From JBGPLH01 sp041486365 [NCBI: Thermodesulfobacteriota bacterium] (GTDB taxonomy: Bacteria; JAUYMQ01), in assembly GCA_041486365.1 (NCBI GenBank), contig JBGPLH010000109.1, positions 1-9,253 of the forward strand: DNA of 9,253 nt, in the 5' to 3' direction. Each line of letters begins with the position of its first letter. Position 1 is the first letter of the stretch. The notes under the pieces were generated by a model, which was not told where the DNA came from, ran no database searches, and saw only the letters and a program-made list of their open reading frames with translations. This document shows positions 1 to 6,365 of the stretch, in pieces. A program made the position numbers and the translations under genes.

Positions 1-453
1 AAGTTCGAGATCGAATCGCCCACCGCCGTGGCGGGCGTCAAGGGGACCGACTTCGAGGAGCACTGGGCCAAACCCTGCACGACGATCTATTCCCATGCCG
101 ACGACGTCTACGCGCACAACGTGAACCCGGCCGTGAAGGGCGAGATCACGATAGGCACGGGCATGCTCACCCGCGTCTGCGCGGGGAAGGGACCGGAGGA
201 GCCGAAGGCGGCGGACGAGGCGTTCCGCAAAGAAACGATCCCCCTTCGGTCGGAGGAGACGAACCACCCCACCGCGCTGCCGGAGGAGCCCCCCACGGGT
301 GGCGGCGAGGAGGAAGGTCCGCCGAAGGACGGGAAGAAGGTGCCCGACTACCCGACGGACGTGATCGATCAGCCGCCCGGGGCGGGCGGTCTGCCGGTCC
401 GGCCGGGGACGCCGTCGCCGCCGGAGCCCCCCCCGAGCAATTCGAGCCCCTGA
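1..453 (+). CDS. FecR-domain exported protein, C-terminal part (5' end outside window)
   Basis: The reading frame is open from base 1 to a TGA at 451-453, so the gene starts upstream and only about 150 C-terminal residues are visible. The visible part begins inside the end of a FecR domain, with the family-typical stretch IESPTAVAGVKGTDFEE. It is clearly a paralogue of the complete protein at 3151-3963. Both share the GVKGTDFE block, KPC followed by a second Cys exactly 34 residues later, NPAVKGE / DPAVKGE, and an acidic to proline-rich tail with DYPTDVIDQP and GGLP. FecR domains are periplasmic; in the Fec system FecR relays a signal from an outer-membrane protein to a sigma factor. No membrane segment or sigma-interacting part is visible here, so a soluble periplasmic or exported role is inferred. 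The N-terminus, signal peptide and start cannot be judged. Confidence 0.85.
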   Translation, partial: KFEIESPTAVAGVKGTDFEEHWAKPCTTIYSHADDVYAHNVNPAVKGEITIGTGMLTRVCAGKGPEEPKAADEAFRKETIPLRSEETNHPTALPEEPPTGGGEEEGPPKDGKKVPDYPTDVIDQPPGAGGLPVRPGTPSPPEPPPSNSSP

Positions 454-483
454 CGTCCGGGGCCCGATCGGTCCGCGCAAGAA

Positions 484-515
484 CGAAAGCCCGGTGCACT
501 CGCCTCGGGCTTTCG
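484..515. terminator. Hairpin between convergent genes, probable bidirectional terminator
   Basis: A perfect 10-bp inverted repeat, CGAAAGCCCG (484-493) and CGGGCTTTCG (506-515), encloses a 12-base loop. It lies 30 bases after the stop of the FecR gene and 31 bases after the stop of the convergent PEP-CTERM gene. A-rich and T-rich ends of the arms give short U runs in either direction, but there is no long U tract. Position and symmetry support termination for both genes. Confidence 0.65.
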
Positions 516-546
516 TATTGGAAGAACGGCGCGTCGCCGCGATCGG

Positions 547-1290
547 CTACCGCCGGCGGCGCAGCGCGAGCGCGCCCAGGCCTGACCCGAGCAGGAGCAG
601 CGTCGATGGCTCGGGGACGTTGGCCGGCGGCACGGACAGCCCCGTGAGCTGGAGGCTCCACCCGTTGATCGTCCCGAGGTCGTCAGGATGAAGGTCCTGG
701 ACGAAGAGCGTCCACGTGCCGGAGGAGTTCTGGCCGTTGAACAGGGAGAGGGGGTTCGTCACAACGGAGGGGTGGTTCACGTTGTACGAGCCCGGGATGA
801 TCGACTTGTGGTCGGCCGACACGCCATTGGCCAGGTTCGTCGACGCCTGATCATCGAAGGTCACGTTGATGTAGTTGTCCGGCGTGGTCGTATGCACGAG
901 GATCCCGGCGGGCGTCTCGGTGAAGGCCCGGGTCAGGACCACCTTCGTGCCCGTGGGCGACCACAGCTCGATGTGGAGGTCCGGCACGGAGGTGTGCGTG
1001 ATGTTCGTCAAGATCAGGTTGACGTCCGAGAGGACGAGGGCGGGGGCGATGAGAACGCTCGACACGCCGGTGAGGGATCCGTTCGGGATGCTCTTGGGCA
1101 AGTCCGTGCTGGCTATCGTCATCGTGATAGGCACCGCGGCCGCCATCGGCGCGCCGAGGCAGGCGGTCGCCGCCAGCACCAGGAGGCCCCGACGCAGGGC
1201 CCGCCGAAGGAGGGCCGCCGGCATTCGCCCGAGGATTCTCGTTCCGAGAACTCGCAGGCTCATTCGATTCGTTCGTGTCACTGGTGGCAT
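547..1290 (-). CDS. Secreted P-domain protein with PEP-CTERM sorting signal
   Basis: A 247-residue protein from the ATG at 1290. An N-terminal signal peptide (arginine-rich n-region, then GLLVLAATACLGAPMAAA) precedes one domain that resembles the proprotein-convertase P (homo B) domain. Its hallmarks are DLHIELWSPTGTKVVL, a DN followed by VTFDDQA, PLSLFNGQNSSGTWTLFVQD, and DLGTINGWSLQL. The tail is a textbook PEP-CTERM signal: VPEPSTLLLLG, a short hydrophobic helix and terminal RRRR. Known biology: PEP-CTERM tails are recognised and cleaved by exosortase, usually for export to the surface or to exopolysaccharide. P domains normally follow a subtilisin-like protease, but no protease domain is present. 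Start choice is uncertain. The ATG at 1290 has AGG directly against it, and in-frame ATGs at 1263 and 1224 also lack a clear Shine-Dalgarno site. The one at 1224 would give a more normal signal-peptide length. Confidence 0.9.
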   Translation of the reverse strand: MPPVTRTNRMSLRVLGTRILGRMPAALLRRALRRGLLVLAATACLGAPMAAAVPITMTIASTDLPKSIPNGSLTGVSSVLIAPALVLSDVNLILTNITHTSVPDLHIELWSPTGTKVVLTRAFTETPAGILVHTTTPDNYINVTFDDQASTNLANGVSADHKSIIPGSYNVNHPSVVTNPLSLFNGQNSSGTWTLFVQDLHPDDLGTINGWSLQLTGLSVPPANVPEPSTLLLLGSGLGALALRRRR

Positions 1291-1673
1291 CCTGACCGGT
1301 GGCAGTGCCGCCGGCGAATCAATGCGCGACTCCCTTGCTCCATGCGACCCGCGCGTGCGGAGGGGCTGGCGGTGTTTTTCTTCGTGGGGTTAGTGGTTCG
1401 ATTCCGCCGGAAGTGTCAGAGAATTTTCGCTGGAAGCGGTTCTGGCGTGGGAGGATCCGCCCAGAGCCAGAGCGATGGGCCTATCCATTGGGGGGACTCT
1501 GCCTTGACTTGGCGTGAGGATACCCACTACTCTGCGGAGTATTTCCGCCACCTTGTGTCGAGGTCCCTTCCCCTTGAGATTCAGCGTCTCGCCAAAATGA
1601 GGCTCGGGCCGAGGGCGAAGGTACGGGGGCAGGCAGGAACCACGATGAGCTCGCTCCGGACTGGGGGGATTCG
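1291..1673. other. Divergent intergenic region (383 bp)
   Basis: This gap lies between the minus-strand PEP-CTERM gene and the plus-strand barrel gene, so it should carry promoters in both directions. The short open frames here have no protein-like pattern and no family resemblance. What can be seen is a pair of imperfect dyads and a TTGACT hexamer near 1481-1542 and a short ORF leading into the barrel gene (1645-1677). No RNA gene was found. Confidence 0.6.
1481..1542 (+). promoter_or_regulatory. Candidate promoter with two imperfect operator dyads
   Basis: TTGACT at 1504-1509 matches five of six bases of a sigma70 -35 box. A weak -10 candidate, TACTCT (1528-1533), follows at 18-bp spacing. 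Overlapping it is an inverted repeat TACTC-TGCG-GAGTA (1528-1541), preceded by TACCCAC (1521-1527). About 45 bp upstream is a looser dyad, TATCCATTGGGGGGA (1482-1496). The TACYY-type half-sites recall those of NarL/FixJ-type regulators, which is a pattern comparison only. The likely target is the barrel-FecR-cyclase block downstream. The promoter is weak by sequence and no transcription start is known. Confidence 0.3.
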
Positions 1674-1677
1674 TTGA
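1645..1677 (+). promoter_or_regulatory. Possible 10-codon leader ORF coupled to the barrel gene start
   Basis: ATG at 1645 opens a 10-codon frame (MSSLRTGGIR) ending with TGA at 1675-1677. That stop overlaps the TTG start of the next gene (1674-1676). An AGGAA Shine-Dalgarno-like stretch lies just upstream (about 1634-1638). The arrangement would allow translational coupling, with ribosomes finishing the short frame re-initiating at the weak TTG. It may also be chance. The TTG has its own purine run (GGGGGG, 1663-1668). Confidence 0.25.
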
Positions 1678-3107
1678 GGAAAACAATAACCAGGCGGGCC
1701 GGCGGGGGAGTTCCGTTTTGCGCCCTCGCGATCTGGCTGCTGGCGTTTGGTGGCCTCGCTCGGGCTGACGAGCGGCCGGAAGTCCTTTTCAATCAGGGGC
1801 TCGCCGCGTTCCTCGACGGGGACTATGGGGTCGCCGCCACGCGTTTTCGTGAGGCGGCCGACGCGGATCCGAAGGACGCGAACGCCCGGCTCTGGCTCGG
1901 AATCGCGGAGGCCCGCCGGGGAGACGATCGAACGTCGGAGAAGGCCTTCGAAGAGGCGCTCGCGATCGATCCGAACTACGGCGATGCGCTGCTGGGCCGC
2001 GGGATCGTTCGCTCCCGGCTCGGGAAGACGGACGCGGCGAAGGAGGACTGGCAGCGCGCCTCGGAGATCGGAGCCGGTACGCCGGTGAAGAGCGAGGCGC
2101 TCCGGCGGCTCACGGGACCCAGTCTGGGCGTGAAGGAGGAGCGAAGCTGGGATCTGGCCGCGAGCCTGGGGGCCGAGTACGACACGAACGTGCTGCTCTA
2201 CCCGAACCAGGGGGCCAGCCCTCCGCTTCCCACTCCCTTTCCTCTCCGCCCCGTCCCGCGTCCCCCTCCGGATCACCTCCACGACGCGCGCACGGTCTAT
2301 TACGTCGAGGGCGGGTACCATTACCAGGCCACCGATCGGTTGGAGGTGGGGACGCGGCATTCCTTCTACGCGACGACCCAGTTCCGCACGGCCGGCGTGG
2401 ACATCGTCGACTATGCTCCGTCGGTGTACGCCAACTTCAAGGCGGACCCCTGGCTGGCCGGGATCAAGTACACCTACACGCTCTTCGCCCTCGGGGGGGA
2501 GGTCTTCCTCTCGAAGCAGGAGTTGGAACCCAGCCTCACACTCCGGGAGGGGAACCAGGCGTTCTCGAAACTGTATTACCGGTACGGTCGTCTCAGCTTC
2601 CGGGGCTCCGCCAACGAGGCGAACGCGAATACGGATCAGGATGGTACCTACCAGAACGTGGGTTTCGAGCAGTACGCGCTCCTCTTCGAAAAGCGGGGCT
2701 ATGCGCGGCTGGGCGCGCAGTTCTCGCGCAACATGACCGAGGGGACCGAGTTCGACGCGAGCTACTTCCGGTTGAGCGGCGAGCTGGTGGCGCCGCTTCC
2801 CGCGGACGTCTTTCTCCGGATCAACGGGGAGCAGACCTGGGGTAACTACGACAACGAGAGCGTGTTCAGCCAGCCGAATGTGATCTTCTACACGACGGGG
2901 CCAACCTTCAGACCGGTCCGGGTGCCGATCCGCGTGGGCGAAAAGCAGCGCGAGATACTCACCTCGGCGGGGGCGACGCTCACGCGAAACTTCGGGCGCC
3001 ACTGGACCGGGGCGGCGCGCTACACGTACTTCGTGAACCAGTCGACGGTGGACGCATACGACTGGAACCGAAGCATTTTCTCGATCTTCGCCACCTACAA
3101 TTTCTGA
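1674..3107 (+). CDS. TPR plus outer-membrane beta-barrel protein (Slam/DUF560-like architecture)
   Basis: A 477-residue protein starting at TTG 1674, chosen because it gives a proper signal peptide (MRKTITRR, hydrophobic core, LARA before DE; cleavage near residue 31) and follows a G-rich ribosome-binding stretch. Residues 35-136 form three TPR units with the usual A/G-Y/F spacing and IDPNY/DPKDA ends. From about residue 154 the pattern changes to alternating, aromatic-rich beta strands that run to the end. The barrel opens with SLGAEYDTNVLLYP and closes with SIFATYNF, whose terminal Phe is typical of BAM-assembled proteins. This order and length match Slam-type/DUF560 outer-membrane proteins, some of which move lipoproteins to the cell surface; general TPR-porin-like proteins are an alternative. 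A proline-rich insertion sits at about residues 180-202. The FecR gene follows after 43 bases, so the two are probably co-transcribed. Confidence 0.8.
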   Translation: MRKTITRRAGGGVPFCALAIWLLAFGGLARADERPEVLFNQGLAAFLDGDYGVAATRFREAADADPKDANARLWLGIAEARRGDDRTSEKAFEEALAIDPNYGDALLGRGIVRSRLGKTDAAKEDWQRASEIGAGTPVKSEALRRLTGPSLGVKEERSWDLAASLGAEYDTNVLLYPNQGASPPLPTPFPLRPVPRPPPDHLHDARTVYYVEGGYHYQATDRLEVGTRHSFYATTQFRTAGVDIVDYAPSVYANFKADPWLAGIKYTYTLFALGGEVFLSKQELEPSLTLREGNQAFSKLYYRYGRLSFRGSANEANANTDQDGTYQNVGFEQYALLFEKRGYARLGAQFSRNMTEGTEFDASYFRLSGELVAPLPADVFLRINGEQTWGNYDNESVFSQPNVIFYTTGPTFRPVRVPIRVGEKQREILTSAGATLTRNFGRHWTGAARYTYFVNQSTVDAYDWNRSIFSIFATYNF

Positions 3108-3150
3108 CCGGGGACGATTCACCCGGAGCCACCGCCACGGAGACCTTCCC

Positions 3151-3963
3151 ATGAGATGCACGCGTTCCGCTCTTTCGTTCCTCGCGCTCCTGGTCCTGGC
3201 CGCGCCGGCGGTGGCCCTTGCACAGGCCGGCGGCGGGGGAATCGCGAAGGTGGTGGAGCTGACCCCGCCGGCCGAGGTGAAGCACGCCGGCGGCGCGGCG
3301 GCGGAGCCGCTCGCCAAGGGCGCCGCGCTGAGCCTGGGCGACACGCTCCGGACCGGCGCGGGAGGAAGGATCAAGATGTCCTTCGACGATCGGAGCGTGC
3401 TGATCCTTGCCGAGAACAGCCGGCTCGAGATCACGCGGCACGTGTACGATCCGGCAGCGTCAAAGCGGCAATCGCTCCTTATGCTTTACGACGGAAAGGT
3501 GCGCGCCATCATCGGCGAACTGTTCGGAGTGACCTCGGATTATCGCATCGAGTCGCCCGTGGGGGTGGCCGGCGTGAAGGGGACCGACTTCGAGAAGCAC
3601 TACAGGAAGCCCTGCGAGATCGTGTACAGCCACACGGGTGACGTGGAGGCGCGCAACGCCGACCCGGCAGTGAAGGGCGAGGTGATCGTTCACGAGGGCG
3701 AATACACGGTGATCTGTGAGGGGACGGCCCCCACCCGCCCGCAGAAGGCGGGAAGCGACATCGAGGGACAACTGATCGACCTTCGCGCGAACGAGACGAT
3801 TCATCCGCCGAACTTCTCGGAGGAGCTAGGCTCCGAGACCAACCAGCCGAACGTCCAGCTGCCGCCGGATTACCCGACGGAGATCATCAATCAGCCGACG
3901 GACACGGGCGGCCTGCCGCCGGGAGGACCGACCGCCCCGCCCCCGCCGCCCAAGAACCCCTGA
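3151..3963 (+). CDS. FecR-domain exported protein (complete paralogue)
   Basis: A 270-residue protein with ATG 3151 and a GGAG ribosome-binding site about 8 bases upstream. A signal peptide covers residues 1-24 (ALSFLALLVLAAPAVALA, then QA). The FecR domain runs at about residues 57-147: LGDTLRTGAGGRIKMSFDD, then SVLILAENSRLEI, a strand LMLYDGKVRAIIG, and YRIESPVGVAGVKGTDFE. Cys155 and Cys189 are the only mature-region cysteines and are kept at the same spacing in the paralogue at 1-453, which suggests a disulfide in the periplasm. The tail (about 230-270) is acidic then proline-rich and shares DYPTEIINQP and GGLP with the paralogue. It lacks the N-terminal cytoplasmic and transmembrane parts of a classic FecR anti-sigma regulator, so it is probably a soluble periplasmic relay or structural protein. 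It lies 43 bases after the barrel gene and 157 bases before the cyclase gene. Confidence 0.88.
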   Translation: MRCTRSALSFLALLVLAAPAVALAQAGGGGIAKVVELTPPAEVKHAGGAAAEPLAKGAALSLGDTLRTGAGGRIKMSFDDRSVLILAENSRLEITRHVYDPAASKRQSLLMLYDGKVRAIIGELFGVTSDYRIESPVGVAGVKGTDFEKHYRKPCEIVYSHTGDVEARNADPAVKGEVIVHEGEYTVICEGTAPTRPQKAGSDIEGQLIDLRANETIHPPNFSEELGSETNQPNVQLPPDYPTEIINQPTDTGGLPPGGPTAPPPPPKNP

Positions 3964-4110
3964 TCGGCGGGCCGCGACAGGCCGTCGACAAGAGACGGTC
4001 CCGAGGCTTACCCTGTAGTTCCTGCCGGCCCGCGCCTCTTCAGAGCGCGCTTGCCTCACCATCGATCCTGGGGCGCGGGATCATCGGCGGGCCTCCGTCT
4101 GGAGAGGCGC

Positions 4111-4115
4111 GGAGG
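4111..4115 (+). promoter_or_regulatory. Shine-Dalgarno site deciding the cyclase start
   Basis: GGAGG sits 5 bases before ATG 4121. An in-frame GTG at 4115 overlaps this site and so is unlikely to be the start. Confidence 0.8.
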
Positions 4116-4120
4116 TGCGC

Positions 4121-6292
4121 ATGCCGAAGTGGCTCCGCCTGAGCGGTTGGAAGATCGGGCTCGGGTGCGCGCTCCTGACGCTCGGCCTGTGGGCCTCGGG
4201 GCTCGCTTTCCTGCACGACATCGAGCTGAAGACCGTCGACGCGCGGTTCCGGCTGCGGGGACCCCGCGCGGTGAGCGGTGACGTCGTGCTCGCCGTGATC
4301 GACAGCCGCAGCGTCGACGCCCTGGGCCGGTGGCCCTGGCCCCGCAGCGACATTGCGCGGCTGATCACGGTGCTGCACGCGCTCGGCGCGAAAGTGGTCG
4401 GACTCGACATCGTCTTCTCCGAGCCCGAGCGCGGTCATCCGGAGCACGACCGGATGCTCGCCGAAGCCGTCAAGCGCGCCGGAAACGTCGTCCTCGGCTA
4501 CTTCTTCCGACTCGAGACCGATCGGTTCCCCGGAGGGGCGTCGCCCTTCCTCCCGCGCGTGGGGCCCGGCGCGGCCCAGGAGACGCTGCACCAGCGGCTC
4601 ATCCTCGTCGCCCCCTCGCTCCTCTCGATGGTCCGGATCGCCCGCCCCCCGCGCTCGCTCCAGGGCTGCTACGACGTCGAGCCGAACATCCCGGAGATCG
4701 GCGAATCCTCGCAGGCGATGGGCTTCTTCAGTATCCAGCCCGACGCCGATGGCGTTCTCCGCCGCGTTCCCGCCATGCTCACCTGCGGGGGCGACTACTA
4801 CGCATCGCTCTCGCTCCGGTCCGCCGCGCGTTTCCTCGGCGACCCGCCGGTCCGTCTGGAGCTGGCCGAGGACGGCGTGCGACGGCTGTCGATCGGCGAG
4901 CGAAGGATCCCCGCGGACGAGACCGGGGCCTTCCGCGTCAACTTCCCGGGCGCGGGCGGATCCTTTCCCCAGTACCCGGTGATCGAAATCCTCCGCGGGA
5001 GGATCGGGGCGGAAGCGATCCGCGGGAAGATCGTCCTCGTCGGCCCCACCGAGCTCGGCATCGAGGACATCCGCGCCACCCCCTTCAGCCCCGTCGTCCC
5101 CGGCGTGGAGGTCCAGGCCGCCGCCGTCGAGACGCTGCTCCACGGCCCGTTCATCCACCGCAGCAACGTCACGACGATCGTCGATATCCTCCTGGTGCTC
5201 GTCATGGGGCTCGGCGTGGGTGCGATCCTCGGGCGCATTCCACGGGCGGTCCTGCGTTTCGAGGCGTTCGTGCTGGCGGCCCTGGTGCTCGTGTACGGGG
5301 AGCTCCAGGCCTTCTCGAGGCTCGGCGTTCAGCTCAACATGCTCTACCCGGGCATCTGTCTTGGGCTGACCTACCTGCTCCTGACGCTGAACGAGGCTTT
5401 CGGCGTGGAGCGGCAGGGGCGCGAGATCCGCAAGCTCTTCGAGACCTACGTGAGCCCTTCCGTCGTGGAGACGATGGTGCGCGAGCCCGGCCGGATCCAA
5501 TTGGGCGGCGAGCGTCGCGAGATCACGATTCTCTTCTCCGACATCGAGGGCTTCACGACCCTCTCCGAGAAGCTCCCGCCGGAGGAGGTGGTCTCGCTGC
5601 TCAACGCGTACCTCACGCCGATGACCGACATCGTCTTCAAGCACCTTGGAACGCTCGACAAGTACATCGGAGACGCGGTGATGGCCCTCTACGGCGCGCC
5701 GCTCGAGGTGCCGGATCACGCCGATCGCGCCTGCAGCGCAGCGCTCGAAATGATGGCGGCGCTCCGGGCGTTGAAGGACGAGGCGTGGTTCGCCCGGGGC
5801 TGGCCGGACCTCCGGATCCGGATCGGGGTCAACTCGGGGCCCATGGCGATCGGGAACATGGGCTCGAACATCCACAAGGACTACACGGCCATCGGCGACG
5901 GCGTGAACCTCGCCTCCCGCCTGGAAGGGCAGAACAAGTCCTACGGCACGCGCATCCTGATCTCGGAGTTCACGCGAGAGCGGCTCTCTTCCCCCTTCGT
6001 CCTACGGGAGATCGACGTCGTGCGGGTGCGCGGCAGGGAGGAGCCGGTGCGGGTGTACGAGCTGCGGGGCGAGGGGACCGCGGGTCCGGAGGAGGCGGCG
6101 CTGATACGGCTCTTCGAGGAGGGGCTGGCGGCGATCCGGGCCGGGCGCCGGACCAGGGCGCGGGAGCGGTTCCAGGGCTGCCTCGCCCTGGATCCAGAGG
6201 ACGGCCCTTCGCGGATGATGCTCGCGCGCTGCGACGGGGAGCCCGAGGCTGCGGCGGAAACCCCGGGAGGACGGGCCACCCGCGAGGGGTAG
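4121..6292 (+). CDS. CHASE2-domain class III (IIIb-type) adenylate cyclase
   Basis: A 723-residue inner-membrane sensor that should make cAMP from ATP. Residues 11-31 form a first membrane helix. A CHASE2 sensor domain follows in the periplasm (about 33-345), with DARFRLRGP, VVLAVIDSRSVDALGRWPWPR, GAKVVGLDIVFSEP and PDADGVLRRVPA. Three membrane helices lie at about 353-371, 377-396 and 405-423. After the juxtamembrane motif KLFETYVSPSVVETMV comes the cyclase domain (about 462-640). Both metal-binding aspartates are present (Asp474 in FSDIEGFT, Asp518 in YIGDAVMA). So are the adenine-selecting Lys514, Thr589 in DYTAIG (the Thr form typical of class IIIb), and the transition-state Asn596 and Arg600. 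All key residues are present, so it should be active without a partner, as a homodimer. The tail (about 655-705) resembles one or two TPR helices. Two cysteines lie in the sensor domain. The preceding FecR and barrel genes are candidate upstream partners. Confidence 0.93.
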   Translation: MPKWLRLSGWKIGLGCALLTLGLWASGLAFLHDIELKTVDARFRLRGPRAVSGDVVLAVIDSRSVDALGRWPWPRSDIARLITVLHALGAKVVGLDIVFSEPERGHPEHDRMLAEAVKRAGNVVLGYFFRLETDRFPGGASPFLPRVGPGAAQETLHQRLILVAPSLLSMVRIARPPRSLQGCYDVEPNIPEIGESSQAMGFFSIQPDADGVLRRVPAMLTCGGDYYASLSLRSAARFLGDPPVRLELAEDGVRRLSIGERRIPADETGAFRVNFPGAGGSFPQYPVIEILRGRIGAEAIRGKIVLVGPTELGIEDIRATPFSPVVPGVEVQAAAVETLLHGPFIHRSNVTTIVDILLVLVMGLGVGAILGRIPRAVLRFEAFVLAALVLVYGELQAFSRLGVQLNMLYPGICLGLTYLLLTLNEAFGVERQGREIRKLFETYVSPSVVETMVREPGRIQLGGERREITILFSDIEGFTTLSEKLPPEEVVSLLNAYLTPMTDIVFKHLGTLDKYIGDAVMALYGAPLEVPDHADRACSAALEMMAALRALKDEAWFARGWPDLRIRIGVNSGPMAIGNMGSNIHKDYTAIGDGVNLASRLEGQNKSYGTRILISEFTRERLSSPFVLREIDVVRVRGREEPVRVYELRGEGTAGPEEAALIRLFEEGLAAIRAGRRTRARERFQGCLALDPEDGPSRMMLARCDGEPEAAAETPGGRATREG

Positions 6293-6311
6293 GGAATCGC
6301 CGGGAAAGGCA

Positions 6312-6335
6312 GCGCCCGGGCCTTCGCCCGGGCGC
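6312..6335. terminator. Perfect 10-bp hairpin between convergent genes
   Basis: GCGCCCGGGC (6312-6321) and GCCCGGGCGC (6326-6335) pair perfectly around a CTTC tetraloop. The hairpin lies 19 bases after the cyclase stop and 30 bases after the stop of the convergent CBS gene. No strong U tract follows in either direction, so it may act by stalling or mRNA 3'-end protection as much as by intrinsic termination. Confidence 0.65.
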
Positions 6336-6365
6336 GCGTGCTTTCGTCGCCGCAGGGGCGGCGGC

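Noticed and set aside
1395-1405. GGTTCGATTCC, which matches a tRNA T-arm loop
   Set aside because: The flanks pair poorly, no matching acceptor strand or anticodon arm is found upstream, and no CCA follows. It is taken as chance.
1581-3434. 617-codon open frame on the minus strand
   Set aside because: It lies antisense to the barrel and FecR genes, is very rich in Arg, Glu and Pro, has no domain pattern, and arises from few stop codons in high-GC DNA. The plus-strand genes have clear signal peptides and folds.
4031-4049. Bulged CGCG-CTC hairpin upstream of the cyclase gene
   Set aside because: The stem is short with a bulge and no U tract follows, so a terminator or attenuator cannot be supported.
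3963-4093. ATCGGCGGGCC repeated at 3963-3973 and 4083-4093, 120 bp apart
   Set aside because: Two short GC-rich copies with no flanking duplication or gene for mobility are within chance in this base composition.
4040-5875. 611-codon open frame on the minus strand
   Set aside because: It is antisense to the CHASE2 cyclase gene and its composition (Asp, His, Arg, Glu rich) shows no protein-like pattern.
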